Shown here one piece after another: positions 12,631-25,700 of a DNA stretch of 64,000 nt. Each line of letters starts with the position of its first letter. Position 1 is the first letter of the stretch. The stretch comes from Brachionus plicatilis (Eukaryota > Rotifera > Eurotatoria > Ploima > Brachionidae): contig QEOQ01000460.1 in NCBI GenBank assembly GCA_010279815.1, positions 366,123-430,122 of the forward strand. Direction: 5' to 3'. The notes beneath the pieces are model-generated. The model was not told the DNA's origin, did no database searches, and saw nothing but the letters and a program-made list of their open reading frames with translations. The translations under genes were made by a program, and so were the position numbers.

Positions 12631-14067
12631 TCATTTTTTAAATTTTTTATTTTTATTTTTCTTCTGCATTCTTTTTTTGAAACCAACCGATTCCTCTGTA
12701 TCTAATTTTTCGTCATCCGAATCTCCATTTTTGCGTTTTCCACCTTTTTTTCTATCATTTTGTTCCTTAAGTTCTATTTTGGCCATTCGTTGAGCTTCGG
12801 CAACTCGTTCTTGTAAAGTCATAACCTCATTTTCTGCAACTTGGTACATTGGAATCTTTTTACCAATTAAATTTTCTATCCGCTGATACAACTCAACATC
12901 ATACTGTGTTACCAAAGTGATAGATTTTCCGGATCGTCCGGCTCTAGCAGTACGGCCGACTCGGTGAATATAATCTTTAGAATGAGTTGGTATATCAAAG
13001 TTGATAACAACATCTACATGAGGAATATCTAAACCACGACTGGCAACATCAGTGGCTATTAGAACAGATCGTGTTTTTGACTTGAATTTATTAAGAGAAC
13101 CCAAGCGCTTAGTCTGACTCATCTGACCATGCAAGGGTATAGCAGTAAACCCTAAATTTCTTAGCATGATAGACAGTCTTTGTGTGTTGGCGCAAGTTGA
13201 GCAAAATATGATAAACGAGTTGCCAGCGAGCTCATTTAAAATGTAGACCAAATATACGTCTTTGAATTTACTTGGCAAAAATATGTAATATTGCTTTAGT
13301 TGCTCAACAGTTTGGTATTTTCCGGAAACTTCAACTCGCATTGGATCTTTTAAACTAGCACGTTGAAGTTTTTGAACTTTTTTAGTCATTGTAGCTGAGT
13401 ATAAATAGGTAACTCGGTCTTTTGGTATCACTTTAAGCATTTTGTCCACATCTTCTTCAAAGTCCATGTTAAGTATTCGGTCAGCTTCGTCCATGACTAA
13501 ATATCTGATTGTTTTTAGAGAAAAACCTTTGGTATTTTCCAAATGATCGACCAAACGACCAGGTGTAGCAATTATGATGTGAGGTTTTTTGGCTAAGGCA
13601 ATCGATTGTGACATCATTTCCATTCCACCAACTATTACGGCACATTTAACTCCTATTCCGGCACCAAGAGCCTCGAATTGTTCAGATATTTGGTATGCCA
13701 ATTCTCTGGTCGGAGTCAAAACCAGAGCAAAAATACGCTGAGGGTTTTCTAACAAAGCTTGCAGAATTGGTAGTGCAAAAGCTCCGGTTTTACCAGATCC
13801 AGTTTCAGCTAAGCCAATTATGTCTTTGCCTTGAAGAGCTACTGGAATCGCTTTGACTTGAATTTGCGATGGTTTTGTCCATTTAAGTTGAGCACATGCA
13901 TCGCATAGCTCTTTAACAACTCCTAAGCTTTCAAAAGTAAAATTTTCGTTTGAAATTTCTTCTGTTGATAATTCTTCTGTAGTTTTTTCAATATCTAGAG
14001 TTTTATTTTCATCGTCGATCGATTCAGGCTCGGGTTCTTTTGTATTTTGTATCTCTACCTCAGTCAT
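12631..14067 (-). CDS. DDX47: DEAD-box RNA helicase DDX47 (Rrp3)
   Basis: An intronless 478-residue DEAD-box ATPase that acts in nucleolar processing of the small-subunit rRNA precursor (yeast Rrp3, human DDX47, 455 residues). Motifs in order: Q motif WTKPSQIQ, Walker [36 protein letters not shown] and [10 protein letters not shown]. The phrases [20 protein letters not shown] and [13 protein letters not shown] are typical of the DDX47 branch. The N-terminal 50 residues are acidic and variable; the C-terminus is a Lys/Arg-rich nucleolar-type tail. The ATG at 14067 is the first in frame. It is the only intronless gene of more than 1 kb here, which could hint at an old retrocopy, but the frame is fully intact. 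Confidence 0.95.
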   Translation of the reverse strand: MTEVEIQNTKEPEPESIDDENKTLDIEKTTEELSTEEISNENFTFESLGVVKELCDACAQLKWTKPSQIQVKAIPVALQGKDIIGLAETGSGKTGAFALPILQALLENPQRIFALVLTPTRELAYQISEQFEALGAGIGVKCAVIVGGMEMMSQSIALAKKPHIIIATPGRLVDHLENTKGFSLKTIRYLVMDEADRILNMDFEEDVDKMLKVIPKDRVTYLYSATMTKKVQKLQRASLKDPMRVEVSGKYQTVEQLKQYYIFLPSKFKDVYLVYILNELAGNSFIIFCSTCANTQRLSIMLRNLGFTAIPLHGQMSQTKRLGSLNKFKSKTRSVLIATDVASRGLDIPHVDVVINFDIPTHSKDYIHRVGRTARAGRSGKSITLVTQYDVELYQRIENLIGKKIPMYQVAENEVMTLQERVAEAQRMAKIELKEQNDRKKGGKRKNGDSDDEKLDTEESVGFKKRMQKKNKNKKFKK

Positions 14068-16127
14068 TTTTCCAAAACTTTAATTAAGGTAAAATTATTT
14101 TTTGCAATTTTAAATGAAAATTTTCAAAACGTGTTCAAAGCTTTATTTGGTCTTAATTTTTTTCATCCATTTGCCAAATTTATATTAACTTTTTTTCTAA
14201 AAAATTCCATTAATCCTATTCCATTGACTCAAGATAAAATGAGTTAAACAAAATCTAAAAAATAAATTATTTTTTTTTAATCATTTAATTCAATAAACCT
14301 TTTAATCTAACAAAATATATGATATTTTAATTTTCAAAAAAATTAATAACCTATTACAAAAATGAAATATATAACATTCAGTGGCATCTTGAAGTTGATG
14401 ATCAACTCAATTATATATCAATTATATATTAAAATTAATCTTTCAATTAATTTAAATAATTTTAATTTAACATGCTTTACATGTTATGTAGATTTAAAAA
14501 TAAAATAAATTTTTATTTAATAAATATTTGTAGGAAAGATCGATCTTATCATTTTATTACTTATTTGGAATTTAATATTTGAAATTCATTTTTAAATTTA
14601 ATTGTGAATTTTGAATGTCAGACACAAATAATTAAGTGACTATATCGTGAGTTTTCAACAAATTTCTGGCGCTTTAAAATGCTTTTTCAAAATATTCTTT
14701 AGTGAGAACAAATTTTGTTTAATGAAAGTCAAATAAGGTTTAAAAATAAAAGTATTATCCTAAGACTTTTTATTGAAAAAAAAAATGCCTGAAGAATTCA
14801 TAGAAATAAAAAGTAAACCAACAAAAAATATCTAATATAATTAACTTTTTATGAAAAGAAGACTTTCAATTTTTTTTTGTTTTTTTTTGATATAAATTTA
14901 TTCGTGCTCTAAATGATTTCAATAGTGCACTGAAAATTAATCTGCTCTGAACTAATTAATTCGCATGCTATAAATTAAAAGTGAGCTCATAATTATTTAA
15001 AATGATCGCTCATATTATAAATATTTATAAATATTATAAATGTTGCTTTTTGATACCAAAAATATGAAAAAATTATCTTCAATCACTTTTTTCAAGCTTT
15101 TAATCAAAACAATGAAAAAACATTGATTATTAAGACATTTAATGTTAAGGGAGACGTAGATTATTTGCTTTATTTGAGAAAAAAAACGAAATTCGACTAT
15201 TTATAATCAAATACAGTGGGTATTTCAAAAACGACATGCTCCCTAGGGTCGCGACATTAACTCGAACCATCAGCGGCGCCGAACCGTACCAACCGAGCCG
15301 TACCACCGACCGAACCGAACCAAACCACCGGTAATGTTGAATTATTTGATCTGCGCCGCTGTTGGTACGGTACGGCGCCGCTGATGGTTCGGTTTTAGGC
15401 CGCGACCCTATGGGGCATGTCGTTTTTGAAATAGCCACTGTAATAAATTATTGTTCAAAAAAATTATTTTTATTCTTTGAATGATCTCAATTTAATTAAA
15501 AATAACAAGAGCTATACAATTTTACGATCTCAAGAAAACAAATAACCAGGATTTTTTTTCTTTTTTTTTACAAAGTAATTTAATTTTACTCAAGAATTTA
15601 TTAAAATTAAATTCATTTATTTTTCGTTTATTGATATAAAATTTTATTTAAAAAAAAAAAAAATATGTAAAATTTCAATTTAAAAATTCTTTTAGAGTGG
15701 GCTCAAATTAAACCTAATTGAAGAAAAGGTTGAATCTTAGATGAAGAAATCTTGCTAAGAGTATTTGAATTACAAGAATTTCAAAGTCAAATCAAACGAA
15801 TTAACTTTGAAAACAAAATTCTTTAGTCATTGACTTCACTAAAAAATGACTTAAGAATGACTTAAATTTTTGAATTACGCAAAAGTCTGCCAAAAAACGT
15901 TTTTGAACCTGGGTGATGTGATTTTCTAAGCTAATGTCGGGACAAGGTTAAAAGGCAAAAGTAAGTGTTGATAATTTTAGGTCCTATTTATTAGGGAAAA
16001 AAAATAAACAGATGATTTTAAAAATATTTATGGTTTTAGTCGAATTAAATAGTTTCATTTACACTTTTTATATCTAATTTATAAAAAAAAAATTAATTTT
16101 CAGTTGAGGCCATAAATAATTCTAGAC
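14068..16127. other. Gene-free interval with one GC-rich MITE
   Basis: AT-rich spacer between DDX47 and the 3' end of HERC4. Apart from the palindromic element at 15214-15440 I see nothing coding or structured. Confidence 0.6.
15214..15440. mobile_element. GC-rich mariner/Tc1-type MITE with TA target duplication
   Basis: A 227-bp palindromic element far richer in GC than its surroundings. Terminal inverted repeats begin CAGTGG(G/C)TATTTCAAAAAC and run about 65 bp with few mismatches, including GGGTCGCG and CCATCAGCGGCGCCG. It is flanked by TA on both sides (15212-15213 and 15441-15442). The core carries degenerate repeats of CCGAACC and GTACC. No transposase is present, so it would depend on one elsewhere. 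The minus-strand open frame over it is a by-product of the palindrome. Confidence 0.8.
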
Positions 16128-19100
16128 TTAAACAATGGTAAATCCTTGGTTATATTCAATTGCAACCATTAAACGCTCACGCAATATATCCTCACTGCTA
16201 TACATTGGTAAATCTAGCAAATTAAAGCATGTATGTGCTACTGGATAAAAGGAATCACCACCTTTTGTCGATTGAATGAACAACTTAACCCGTTTCATAC
16301 CAAGAATCGGAATTCGGTCAGAACCGGTCAAATATACTAAAAAAGTAAATTAATAAACTTAAAAATAACCATTTTTTGACAAATTACATAAAAATTTTTT
16401 CTTCTCTTCTAAATTCATTCCATGGAAAACCTTCCAGAAATTTTTAATTACAGGATGTTCAGCATTGTACTCCCCTTTGTATTCCGTGTTTTTTTCCAGC
16501 TCTTCAAAATCGTAATTCTGGTTTCCAACGACCATGGACATTAGCTCAGAAGGATGGAATAATTCCTTAAGAACCAAACTATAACCTAAATACCAAATAT
16601 GTACAAAACTTACCAAAACTTTTGATCCACAAACTCGATGAAAACCATTGCTAAAAGCTTCAAAAGGCTTATCCACTGATTTATTGAATATATATTCAAC
16701 ATATTCATTCACATACTGTTTAACATTTTTCTTAGTCACCGGTACTTTTGAACCATCTGGAATAAGATCAACATTTATGACCTGATCATATCGTTGCCTA
16801 GAAATTTCAAAAGTTAAATCAAAGACAGATTCAAAGTCATCACCATCATATTTCAACAATTGTTCCAGTCCTTTGGCAACAGAAGGACTTAACGTGTGCA
16901 AATCTTGCAAAGTGGGCTTATCTTTGAGTAACTTTTTGTACAAAGCCAGAGGAAATGGAAGATCAATTATAATTGAGTTGTAAATGGCCAAGCCACAAAG
17001 TTCTCCAATTAATTTGTACATTTCTTCGCCTTCTAGTGTCTGATCGTTGAACCATATAGTGTGCGTTTCATCATAGTAAGTAAACATTCCGTATTTTAGA
17101 TCCAAGATCTCCCGTATTAAAAGCATGAAAAATTCTTTTTTGACACCTCCGGCATCGTAGGCATCTTCTCCGATGAACATTACTTTGAGTGGTTTTTTCA
17201 AATCATCACGCTTTTGCTTGGATAATTGGTTTAGTGTATCCTGGACAATGTGTTCTCGACGCACGAATAAAGTCAGTAGGGGATTAACTGGATCTATGGT
17301 TGAGGAAAAAATTGATGAAATATTTTGATGTACTGCCTCGTTGAGTGCAAACTGCATTTGTATCTCGGCATCAGTTTGAAGAAGAAGACTTTTAGCCCGG
17401 CCGTCAAATACAAATGGATAATCACAGAATAAAACTGAACTGTCATTCTACATAGCAAAAAACAATGAAAATTTTTTAAAAATATTTTATAAGAGAACAA
17501 GCATATCAATAAGTCTAATAGGTGCAAAAAAAAAATTATTTTATTATTCTATTTTTAATTTAATTTCAGAAAAAATAAAATATTGTGTAAATTATTTTCT
17601 AAAATCAAAATAAAAAACATTATCCGTAAAACGCTGTTAATTGCCTTAAGAAATAATAGCATCATTAATAGAATCAAATTTATTTAATTAATTTGTGGTA
17701 TTTTATTAAAAATGTGTGTAACAAAAATATATTCTCCATGTTTTTATTATTTCTCTCGAGTGTAGTTATTATTTTGTTTAAAGGCTCAATATAACATAAA
17801 TCATATATTGAAATTTTTTTATTTTTTTAAAGTTAATTTGATCGTTCGTTAAATTTAAAATAAAATTAAAATTATAAATAAGTTTATTTTTTTACTGAAT
17901 AAAAGATATTTTTTAAAATTTTTTCTTTTAAATTTTACTGCTAATTTGTAATGGAAACCTCTTAGTAACGAACTTCGTAATAAAGAAAACATTTTTGGAG
18001 CTGATCGATTTAGACTATGTGAATTTTGGAACAGAGTTATAATCTTGGTATCATCCAAGTTTTATCTCTGCATAAATCTTGCAAAGCACTAAAATTATTA
18101 GCAAATCATTAAAATTAAATTGCAGAGTTTTTAATGAGATTAAATTTGGGCGATACTTGTAAAAAAAACTTATTAAAATTTGAAATTTTTTGTTTTCTAT
18201 TCCAAAATTCACAATGTCTAAACCACTCAGTTTTTTAAAGTCAATTTTTTAATTATTTAGGATTATCGATATATGTTGTTTTTTTAAAGAAATGGATTAA
18301 GATGATACTTTTTTTTCCATCACTCTTTAAATCTAAGATTTTAGATGAAAAAGTACTTAAATTTATTGAAAAAATAATATTAACTCGTTTACTTAACAAA
18401 AATAATTGTTAGCTTCTTGCATTTTAAATAGTTAAAAGAAATTATTAAGTTTTTTTCTAAATCTTAAAAATTTTAATTTTTTAATGATCTTAAAGTTCGC
18501 CTAAGAGTTGAAGGCAAGAGTTTTAAAAAGATTTTCTTATTTTAATTCAGAATTCAGAATTATATGAAAAAATTGAAAGAAAAAATTAGAATAAATTCAT
18601 CGCTTTTAAGCAGTAAATGTACTAAATTTTGATATTTTTGTTTAATTAAAAGGTTTTACGGTTAATGATCTTAACATTACTAAAAACAAGTGATTAAACA
18701 AACATTTAATGCAAACAAATATAAAAAAAATGACTAACCCCTAAATCAATCATTTTGAATACTTGATAGGAATGCTTGTGATTTAAAGTTTAAAAAAAAT
18801 TTAGATTTTTATTGTAATTTTAAAAGCAAAAGCAATTTAAATTCAGAAAAAATTCCAAATCTCTTACTATTTTCTTTGAATATTTTAAATTAAAAAAAAA
18901 TATTTTTATTAATTAAATAAGCTTAAATCTCGAATGAAACAAATAGTTTTCCTGAAATTATTTCATATGAGAATTAAAATTAAACAATGAACTTAATTGT
19001 AGCTTAATTTATTAAATAAAAATACTTACTCGAAGTGTTTTGCGTCTCAACCATTCAAAATAATCTTTTTTGATGTCAATTTTCTCAATCAAATCAGGAA

Positions 19101-22100
19101 TATGAAATGAGTCATAAGGAACAATTTCTCTGAATTCAAGATTTATCTAGAATTTTAAATATTTAAGTCAGCTTAAACCTCGGTCTATTTTTAACTCACT
19201 CGATTTAATTTGTCCAAAAATAGCATAGAGGATTTTAAAAAGTTTTGTCTTCTAATCAATTCATACTCGGTAACAACATCTTCTTTGCTGTTGAGTATAA
19301 TCATAACAATATTTTTATAGCTCTTATTTTTATTTAAATGACTAATTTTTGTCTAAATTATTTATCAATTACTTTTATTAATTTTCTGAAAAATTCTACG
19401 CCAGCTGCAGCGAACCAATAGTCCAAAATTCGTCCAGCTGCTTCTTTTTTAAGTTTGTTAATTGATTGAGCATATTCATAGAGCAATGAATGAATATTTG
19501 CAATGTCTTGTGAGGCCAATTTCTCGAATTCCGCTAAAAATGGAGTTGTAACATAAAGTCGAAGCGATTCTATACTTGGAGGGTTGTCAGGAAGTTTTTG
19601 GAATAATTCAGTCAAATTTTCAATGATCTAAAGTTTTAAAAAATTTTAAAATTTAGCTTAAATATAAAATTCAGTAAAAATTTTAAGGTTTAATTTAAAA
19701 TCAGAAATGAAGTGCATCATAGAATTGTAGAATGATTTAATGAATAATTATTTTGCACAATTATTGTAAGCTGTTTCTTTTATGTGTGTTCCAATATCAA
19801 CAAGAAGAAAAATAGAAAAATTTTTTCGAAAAAATTAAAGATAAGAATATTTCAGTTAAAATCGCTTTATAACTTAAATTTAATTTTTAGTTTTGCTAGG
19901 TAAAATTATTAAGATAAAGTTGAATTGAAACGAGTCTAACATTTTTTTTTTGGAAATTATCTTTTTATATTATTAATTTGTATTTGTCGGTGCTTCCTTG
20001 AGCCTGACTGCTCCTGAATTAGTAAAGAAATATATTATATGTCCTAAGATAGATAATACGTCAAGCAATTTTCCATGACTGCTTGTCGTTCTTTAAATCT
20101 TTTAGTCTAAAAATCGTTCTGCAAAATACATCAGCTGACACAAACCTACTTACACTTAGCACTGGGAATGACACATTAGAATTTTCCCTTAAATTTGAAA
20201 GAAAGACTTAAGAAAAATGACTCAAGAAATTTGAATTATAATTTAAGAAACAGCATTAATCTAATAGAACTGAACAAATCACCTAATCGATATGTGGAGA
20301 AAAAAGATTTGAGTATTTTTATTCAAGATTAATTAACTAAAATTCATGGATTGACAATGAACTTATAAATTAATATTAATATTAATAAAAAGTGTGCTTT
20401 TGTGTCCTTTTGTGTCCTTTTGTTATGTGTCCTTTTGTTATGTATCCTTTTATTCCTAGCAAAAAAAGTGTCATTTTGTGTCCTTTTGTCTACTTTTGTT
20501 ATGAATCCTATGAATCAATTATAAAGGTCAATAACAAAAGTACACAAAAGGACATTTTTTTTGCGAGGTAAAAAAGAATTCATAACAAAAGTACACAAAA
20601 GGACACAAAAGGACACTTTTTTTGCTAGGAATAAAATGATTTATAACAAAAGGACACAAAAGGACACTTTTATGCAAGTGAATAATATGGTAACATAAGT
20701 TCATTGTCTATTGCTCCTAAAATTACTATTTATAAATTACTTAATGACCATTTTAATTTTTGACTAAATTGAACAATTTAAAAAGACAATTCATCTATTT
20801 TTTTTTTGTTGATAAAATTACTAATTGCTAATTGCTAATTTTTGGTATTTTTTTAAAGAATAATTAAAAATTAGATAATCATAAAATGAATTTCATTGAT
20901 GATATTTATGATATTAATTTAAAAAAATCAAACATTCAATTTTTTTTTGATAAATTTTAGTAATTGAATAAGTCATATGTTCAGACTTTCATAAAACAGA
21001 TATTTGTTTTTCCTAATTTAATTTTTTTCTGGTTTGTATCGGATGAAATTTTAAAAATCTTAAAAATTTCAATCAAAATAATATAACATAAAAAGTTGTT
21101 AATTTAGAAGACTGATAATAATATACGTATTTAAAAATTTGAAATAATAACTAAAAAAAATAACACTAAATGCCTATATGATTATTAAAAAAATGTTCAA
21201 AAAAGAATAAAAAAAATTACTTTATCTTTGATATAATCATCGTTTAAACCGGAAATAATATCAAATATTGATTTTGCTTTTTTCAAATCAATACCTGGAT
21301 ACCTATTCGATGTGCTGTAATGCATATCTTGCTCCAAAAAGGATGCATTTAAACACGACGCCGACGTAAACGCAAGCTGTATGGCTCTTAGCTTGGGCTG
21401 ATCTAAAACAGCGATTTTAGAGCGGTTTTGTTTAACAATAGCAAGGGATTTTTGGTCTAGATCTTGGACTATATTTGCAGTTATTATATGAGATTTTTCA
21501 AGAATTTTTCTAAAATCCAAAGGAAAATTATTTTTCGAGACTGGCTTAGTTATGACAAAAGTTTGATCACCACCGGCACTTATTGTGAACAAATAATTGG
21601 AGCTTTTATCATTTTCAGAAAAATTTTTCGGATTGGCAAAATTAACATTAACCACACTAGGACTAGATATATTAACATTGGTACCATTTCCGAGTTGACC
21701 ATTACCAGCAAGACCAAATGTATATATTCGATTGCTAGAGGCTGAATAGACGATCATGTGACATCGACCACAGGCTATTTGAGTTATTTCACCTCCCATC
21801 AAGTCTACAATCTTTCTTGGTAAATATTCATGACCCATATTGTTATGACCTAATTGGCCATACATACCTGCACCGAATGTAAACACTCCGCCATCCTTTC
21901 CAATAAATTTACCACAATTTTTTAATAAATTTTTTATGTAAAATTACTGCTGTTAGGACAGAGCTGAAATTTTCTCCACAAGAAATATAGCATGATTTTA
22001 AATTGTTGAGTGACTTTATGTTCATTGGAAAAAGCCTTGAATTTGTGTCACCAAAACCCAATTGACCACAGCTTTTAATGGGAAAAGAAAAATCGAAATT

Positions 22101-22774
22101 TGATAAACCTGTTTCAAATAGATTCTTAATTACTCGTTTCTTCCAAAAGAAAATATGAAACCACTAACAGTTAGAATCATTGAATGGTAGCCTCCACATG
22201 CTATTTGTTGAACTGGTATTCCTTCGATAGATTGTAGATATATTGGAGTATTGGTGGATACCTTGTTGCCAAGGCCCAGTTGACCATAATCATTTTTTCC
22301 GCACACATAAACTTTACAATCCTCAGTCAGAGCCAAAAAGTGGTAGTAACCACATGCTATTTGAACTACGGGCATGTCATTCAGCACTTTGACATGAGTT
22401 GGTTTGGGAAATAACATGTCATCTTCTGGATTTCCGTCTATGGCGCCCCAACAAAACAATTGTCCGTTGCTATTCAAGGCAAGCGAAAACGAATGTCCAG
22501 CACAAATATAAGTAATTAATTGAGCCTCCAAAGCTGATATTTGTTTTGGCCGTGTTCGTGGTCCATCATGGCCTAGTTGATCTAGATCATTGTTGCCGCA
22601 TGAGAACACTGTGCCATCCTCGAGCAAAAATAATGTGTGATTGAACCCGCATGCTATTTGTTTTATGGGAGGTTTTTTATCAAAAAATTCATTATGTTTC
22701 GGCACATTTATTACTTCTTCTTCGATTCCGCCGAGCCCCAATTGACCATTTTTAGTGCTTCCCCAGCACAGCAT
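16128..22774 (-). CDS. HERC4: HERC4-type HECT ubiquitin ligase with RCC1 repeats
   Basis: Nine exons on the minus strand: 22134-22774, 21948-22071, 21221-21895, 19373-19627, 19200-19322, 19030-19146, 16614-17447, 16388-16565 and 16128-16336. They join in phase to 1051 residues (human HERC4 1057). The N-terminus is a seven-bladed RCC1-like propeller with repeated GQLG and IACG motifs, starting MLCWGSTKNGQLGLGG as in vertebrate HERC3/4. The middle helical region (YPFVFDGRAKSLLLQTDA) leads into the C-terminal HECT domain, with PLKVMFIGEDAYDAGGVKKEF, NTEYKGEY and the catalytic Cys1019 in PVAHTCFNLLDLP. The protein accepts ubiquitin from an E2 and transfers it to substrates, probably in the cytosol. 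Introns are short except 17448-19029 and 19628-21220, which hold repeats. The intron at 16566-16613 is 48 nt and has no stop. HERC3 is the alternative name within the family. Confidence 0.95.
18007..18224. repeat. Foldback element in HERC4 intron 6
   Basis: Imperfect inverted arms of about 28-30 nt: 18007-18036 reads TTTAGACTATGTGAATTTTGG and its complement returns at 18197-18224. The loop has CTGCATAAATCTTGCAAAG and TTGCAGAGTTTTT, the same core phrase as in the 356-bp MITEs of this window. The rest of this 1.6-kb intron shows nothing else. Confidence 0.5.
20353..20709. mobile_element. Palindromic MITE built from TGTCCTTTTG repeats in HERC4 intron 3
   Basis: Terminal inverted repeats GACAATGAACTTAT and ATAAGTTCATTGTC bound about 357 bp. 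The left half contains direct repeats of TGTCCTTTTG and the right half carries the complementary CAAAAGGACA repeats, so the whole can fold back. A second paired motif, CCTAGCAAAAAAAGTGTC, returns inverted as GACACTTTTTTTGCTAGG. No open frame is inside. The target duplication is not clear to me. Confidence 0.7.
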
Positions 22775-25700
22775 TTTTCTAAATCTAATTTTATTTATTT
22801 TTTAATCTGAATTCGGTTTCTAGACAAAAAAATTCAAAAATAATTTATTCTTAGTTTCTATTTGAAATATTCGGTTACTAAATTTAAAAAAAAAGGTTAA
22901 TGATTTGGTAATATTTCAGACTTCTCGGATGTTCTACACCTATTGAGAAATTTTTCTAGAAGTTTAGATATATTTTAATATTTAAGATTAGATAAGATTT
23001 TCCTTTATTTCATTAGGAAATTAATGGTCCTATTGTTTCTAAGTGCTAAAAAATTTTTCATATTTATGAAAATTAATTCAAAAAATCTTGGTAAAATTAA
23101 CTTGGTTTATGCTTAGTTTAAATATCGAACGAATTGATTATCTTTCATTAACAAATTTAGATGATCAGATTATTTTTAAAATTTATCCTATAGAAAATGA
23201 TTAAACTCCTCACAGTTATTTAAAATATTTATTAAGTATTCCAACTTAAAAAAATACTGTACAGTCTTTATATAAACATTAGGAATGTTTGTGTTTGATC
23301 CTTGAATTAAAAAAATTAAATTTTTTAATTTATATTTCATCGCAATCAAAAATTCTAATATTATACATTTACAAGATAACTAATTTCTAAATTTCATCTG
23401 AAAAGAATGGTAGTCTTAGAGCATTGTTTTTAAAATCTTCATTCATTTCAATCATTTGCGAGCCATTCAAGGAAACTAGAATATAAATAAAAAAATCTCT
23501 TTTTAGAAATAAATTTTTTAGTTTTATGTTAAACAATTGACTCCTCGGTATTAAATGATGTATTTTTTATTAAAAAAGGTTAAACGAAAAAAAATTGAAA
23601 GGAAATAATTTCTGTAAAAAATGTGCTATACGACATGGTGCTCCTAATGTTGTTTAGAAGCTTTTTGTGTTGAAAAATGATTCATGAAATTTTAAGTTAA
23701 GTAAATTTGATAAATAAAAATAAAAAAGAAAAGACATTTTGGATTTAATTAGATCATCGATATGATGCTTAGTTTTAAATAAATATTTATAATAACTAAT
23801 TAGATATTAATTTTTTATCTTTTTCTTACATGAATATTCAATTTTTGTTTTATAAAAACAATTTATTTTGCAGATTTAACTTTATTTTAATTAAATAATT
23901 TTGTGTTGTTATGTTTACATTAGTACCTTTGTTACTAAATTAACCAAATCAGTGATATCGACAATTATGTCGTCATATCGGCAATGTGAAGTTCATTTCA
24001 GTTTGATAAAACTCGAAAAATTTTTTGAAGCAAAAAAACTGTATTCTGTTGCTATTTTCTACCGTCTAGATATACTGGTCTAAAAAAATGAATCATATTA
24101 AATATCTGAATTAATAGACTAATGCTTCTTTGATATAGAATTTTAAAGAGTTCGTGGCGACAATTATTTTCTAAAACTCAATTTTCGGATACCTAGTTAC
24201 ACTAATTTTTATAAAAAAAAATTAGTTTTACTGTACAGAACAACTTCCTGATTTATTTTCAAATAAGTGAAAAAATTGCTTTAAAGTAAACTTGTTTAAA
24301 TAAAAAAAAATAATTTCTTAACGTTAGACATTTGTAAAATAAAAATTGAAAATTTATATTTTTTAAAATAATATTTCATAACTTATAAAAATACAATAAA
24401 TTTTTTAATTAAATTGATGTTAGAGTTTTTGCAATTTTAATATAAATTGAACATTTCAATTTTATTCAATATTTTATTTTCTTAAAAAGCTTTTGTAAAA
24501 TAAATAATTGAATAAATATGCCCTAATAATTAAATAATATATATTTCTGATTATAAATTTTATTAAAAATGCTAATGATAATAATTCGAAAATCTGATCC
24601 AATTTTTAAAATTTTTATTGAACTTAAGCATGATTTATTAATATTTTTGAAAGATGAAGAATATAATATGTACCTTTCTTTAAAAAAGGGGTCTTAGGAA
24701 ATTATTTTCAAGAAAATACAATAATTGTTAAAAAATTTTATAATATCAAAATACGAATATGTAAATATGGTAAACAAAAATATTGGTGACATTTAAAAAA
24801 AAAGATAAAGAAAAAGTGACTAAACTGATATCTAAAAAACAATAAAAATTGACAATCAACACTAAAAAATTTAATTTGTTTAATTTCAACTGTTAAAAAT
24901 GAGCTTAAATTTTTTTTTTCGAATAAAAAATTTTTCAATTAGAAATAATTTTATAGACATAGTTTTAATTTCATAATTTGGAATTAAAATTCCTTAACTC
25001 CTTTTTTAAAATAATTAAAATATGCACGAAAAAGTTTCATAGCTCATATTATTACGACGCAAAATATTAAAGTTAAATTATATGCTTCCATGGATGCGGT
25101 CTTAATGACGTTTTTTTGAGCTCTAGGCTTATTTGCTAGCACACTGTATGTTTTAAAATCGCAACTAATTCTAAAAAAATTTTAATAGAAAATTTTTTTT
25201 CTATTTTAACTAAATCGTAATTTAAATTTATGGATTTTTAATTATTTAAGTTTTATTTTAACGGATATTTATTAAAAACTGAGTCTAGGTCTGCTTGATA
25301 ATTTTGTTTACATCATATATTTAAAAAAATATTATTTTTATTTTGAATTTATTTAGATCAATAAAAGGAACTTGAGATCTGAAATTTTTTGATAAATTTC
25401 TTTAAAATAAGCGTAAAACTATATTTTGTAATAATATTTCAAATATTTTCTAATTGACTTTTGGATGAAGTTAATAAAAAAAGATATATATTAACATTTT
25501 AGATGTATTTTTTTGCTAATTCCAATTTATGATTCCAGTCTTAAAATGGACTTTATTAGATTTTTGAAGAAGCCAAAGATTCTTAAGAAAATCTTAAAAT
25601 TATTTTAATTGATATCATAAATTCGCATTTGATCGTTCAAAAATATTTCTCAACTTATAAAAATACACTCTTCCCAATCTAGTTAGAGAATTAAAAATTT

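Noticed and set aside
15145..15438. 97-residue minus-strand frame with RPKTEPSAAPYR-like text
   Set aside because: It lies on the GC-rich palindromic MITE and is explained by its repeats.
19353..19372. A 20-nt intron after HERC4 exon 4 using the first AG
   Set aside because: It is too short to be spliced. The later AG at 19323-19324 gives a 50-nt intron, keeps phase, and restores the alignment to HERC4.
20395..20680. Possible CRISPR-like array of TGTCCTTTTG units
   Set aside because: Units are adjacent or irregularly spaced, there are no spacers of constant length, and the halves are inverted; the host is a eukaryote.
21464..21745. Plus-strand 93-residue frame
   Set aside because: It is the reverse-strand shadow of HERC4 exon 3 (RCC1 repeats).
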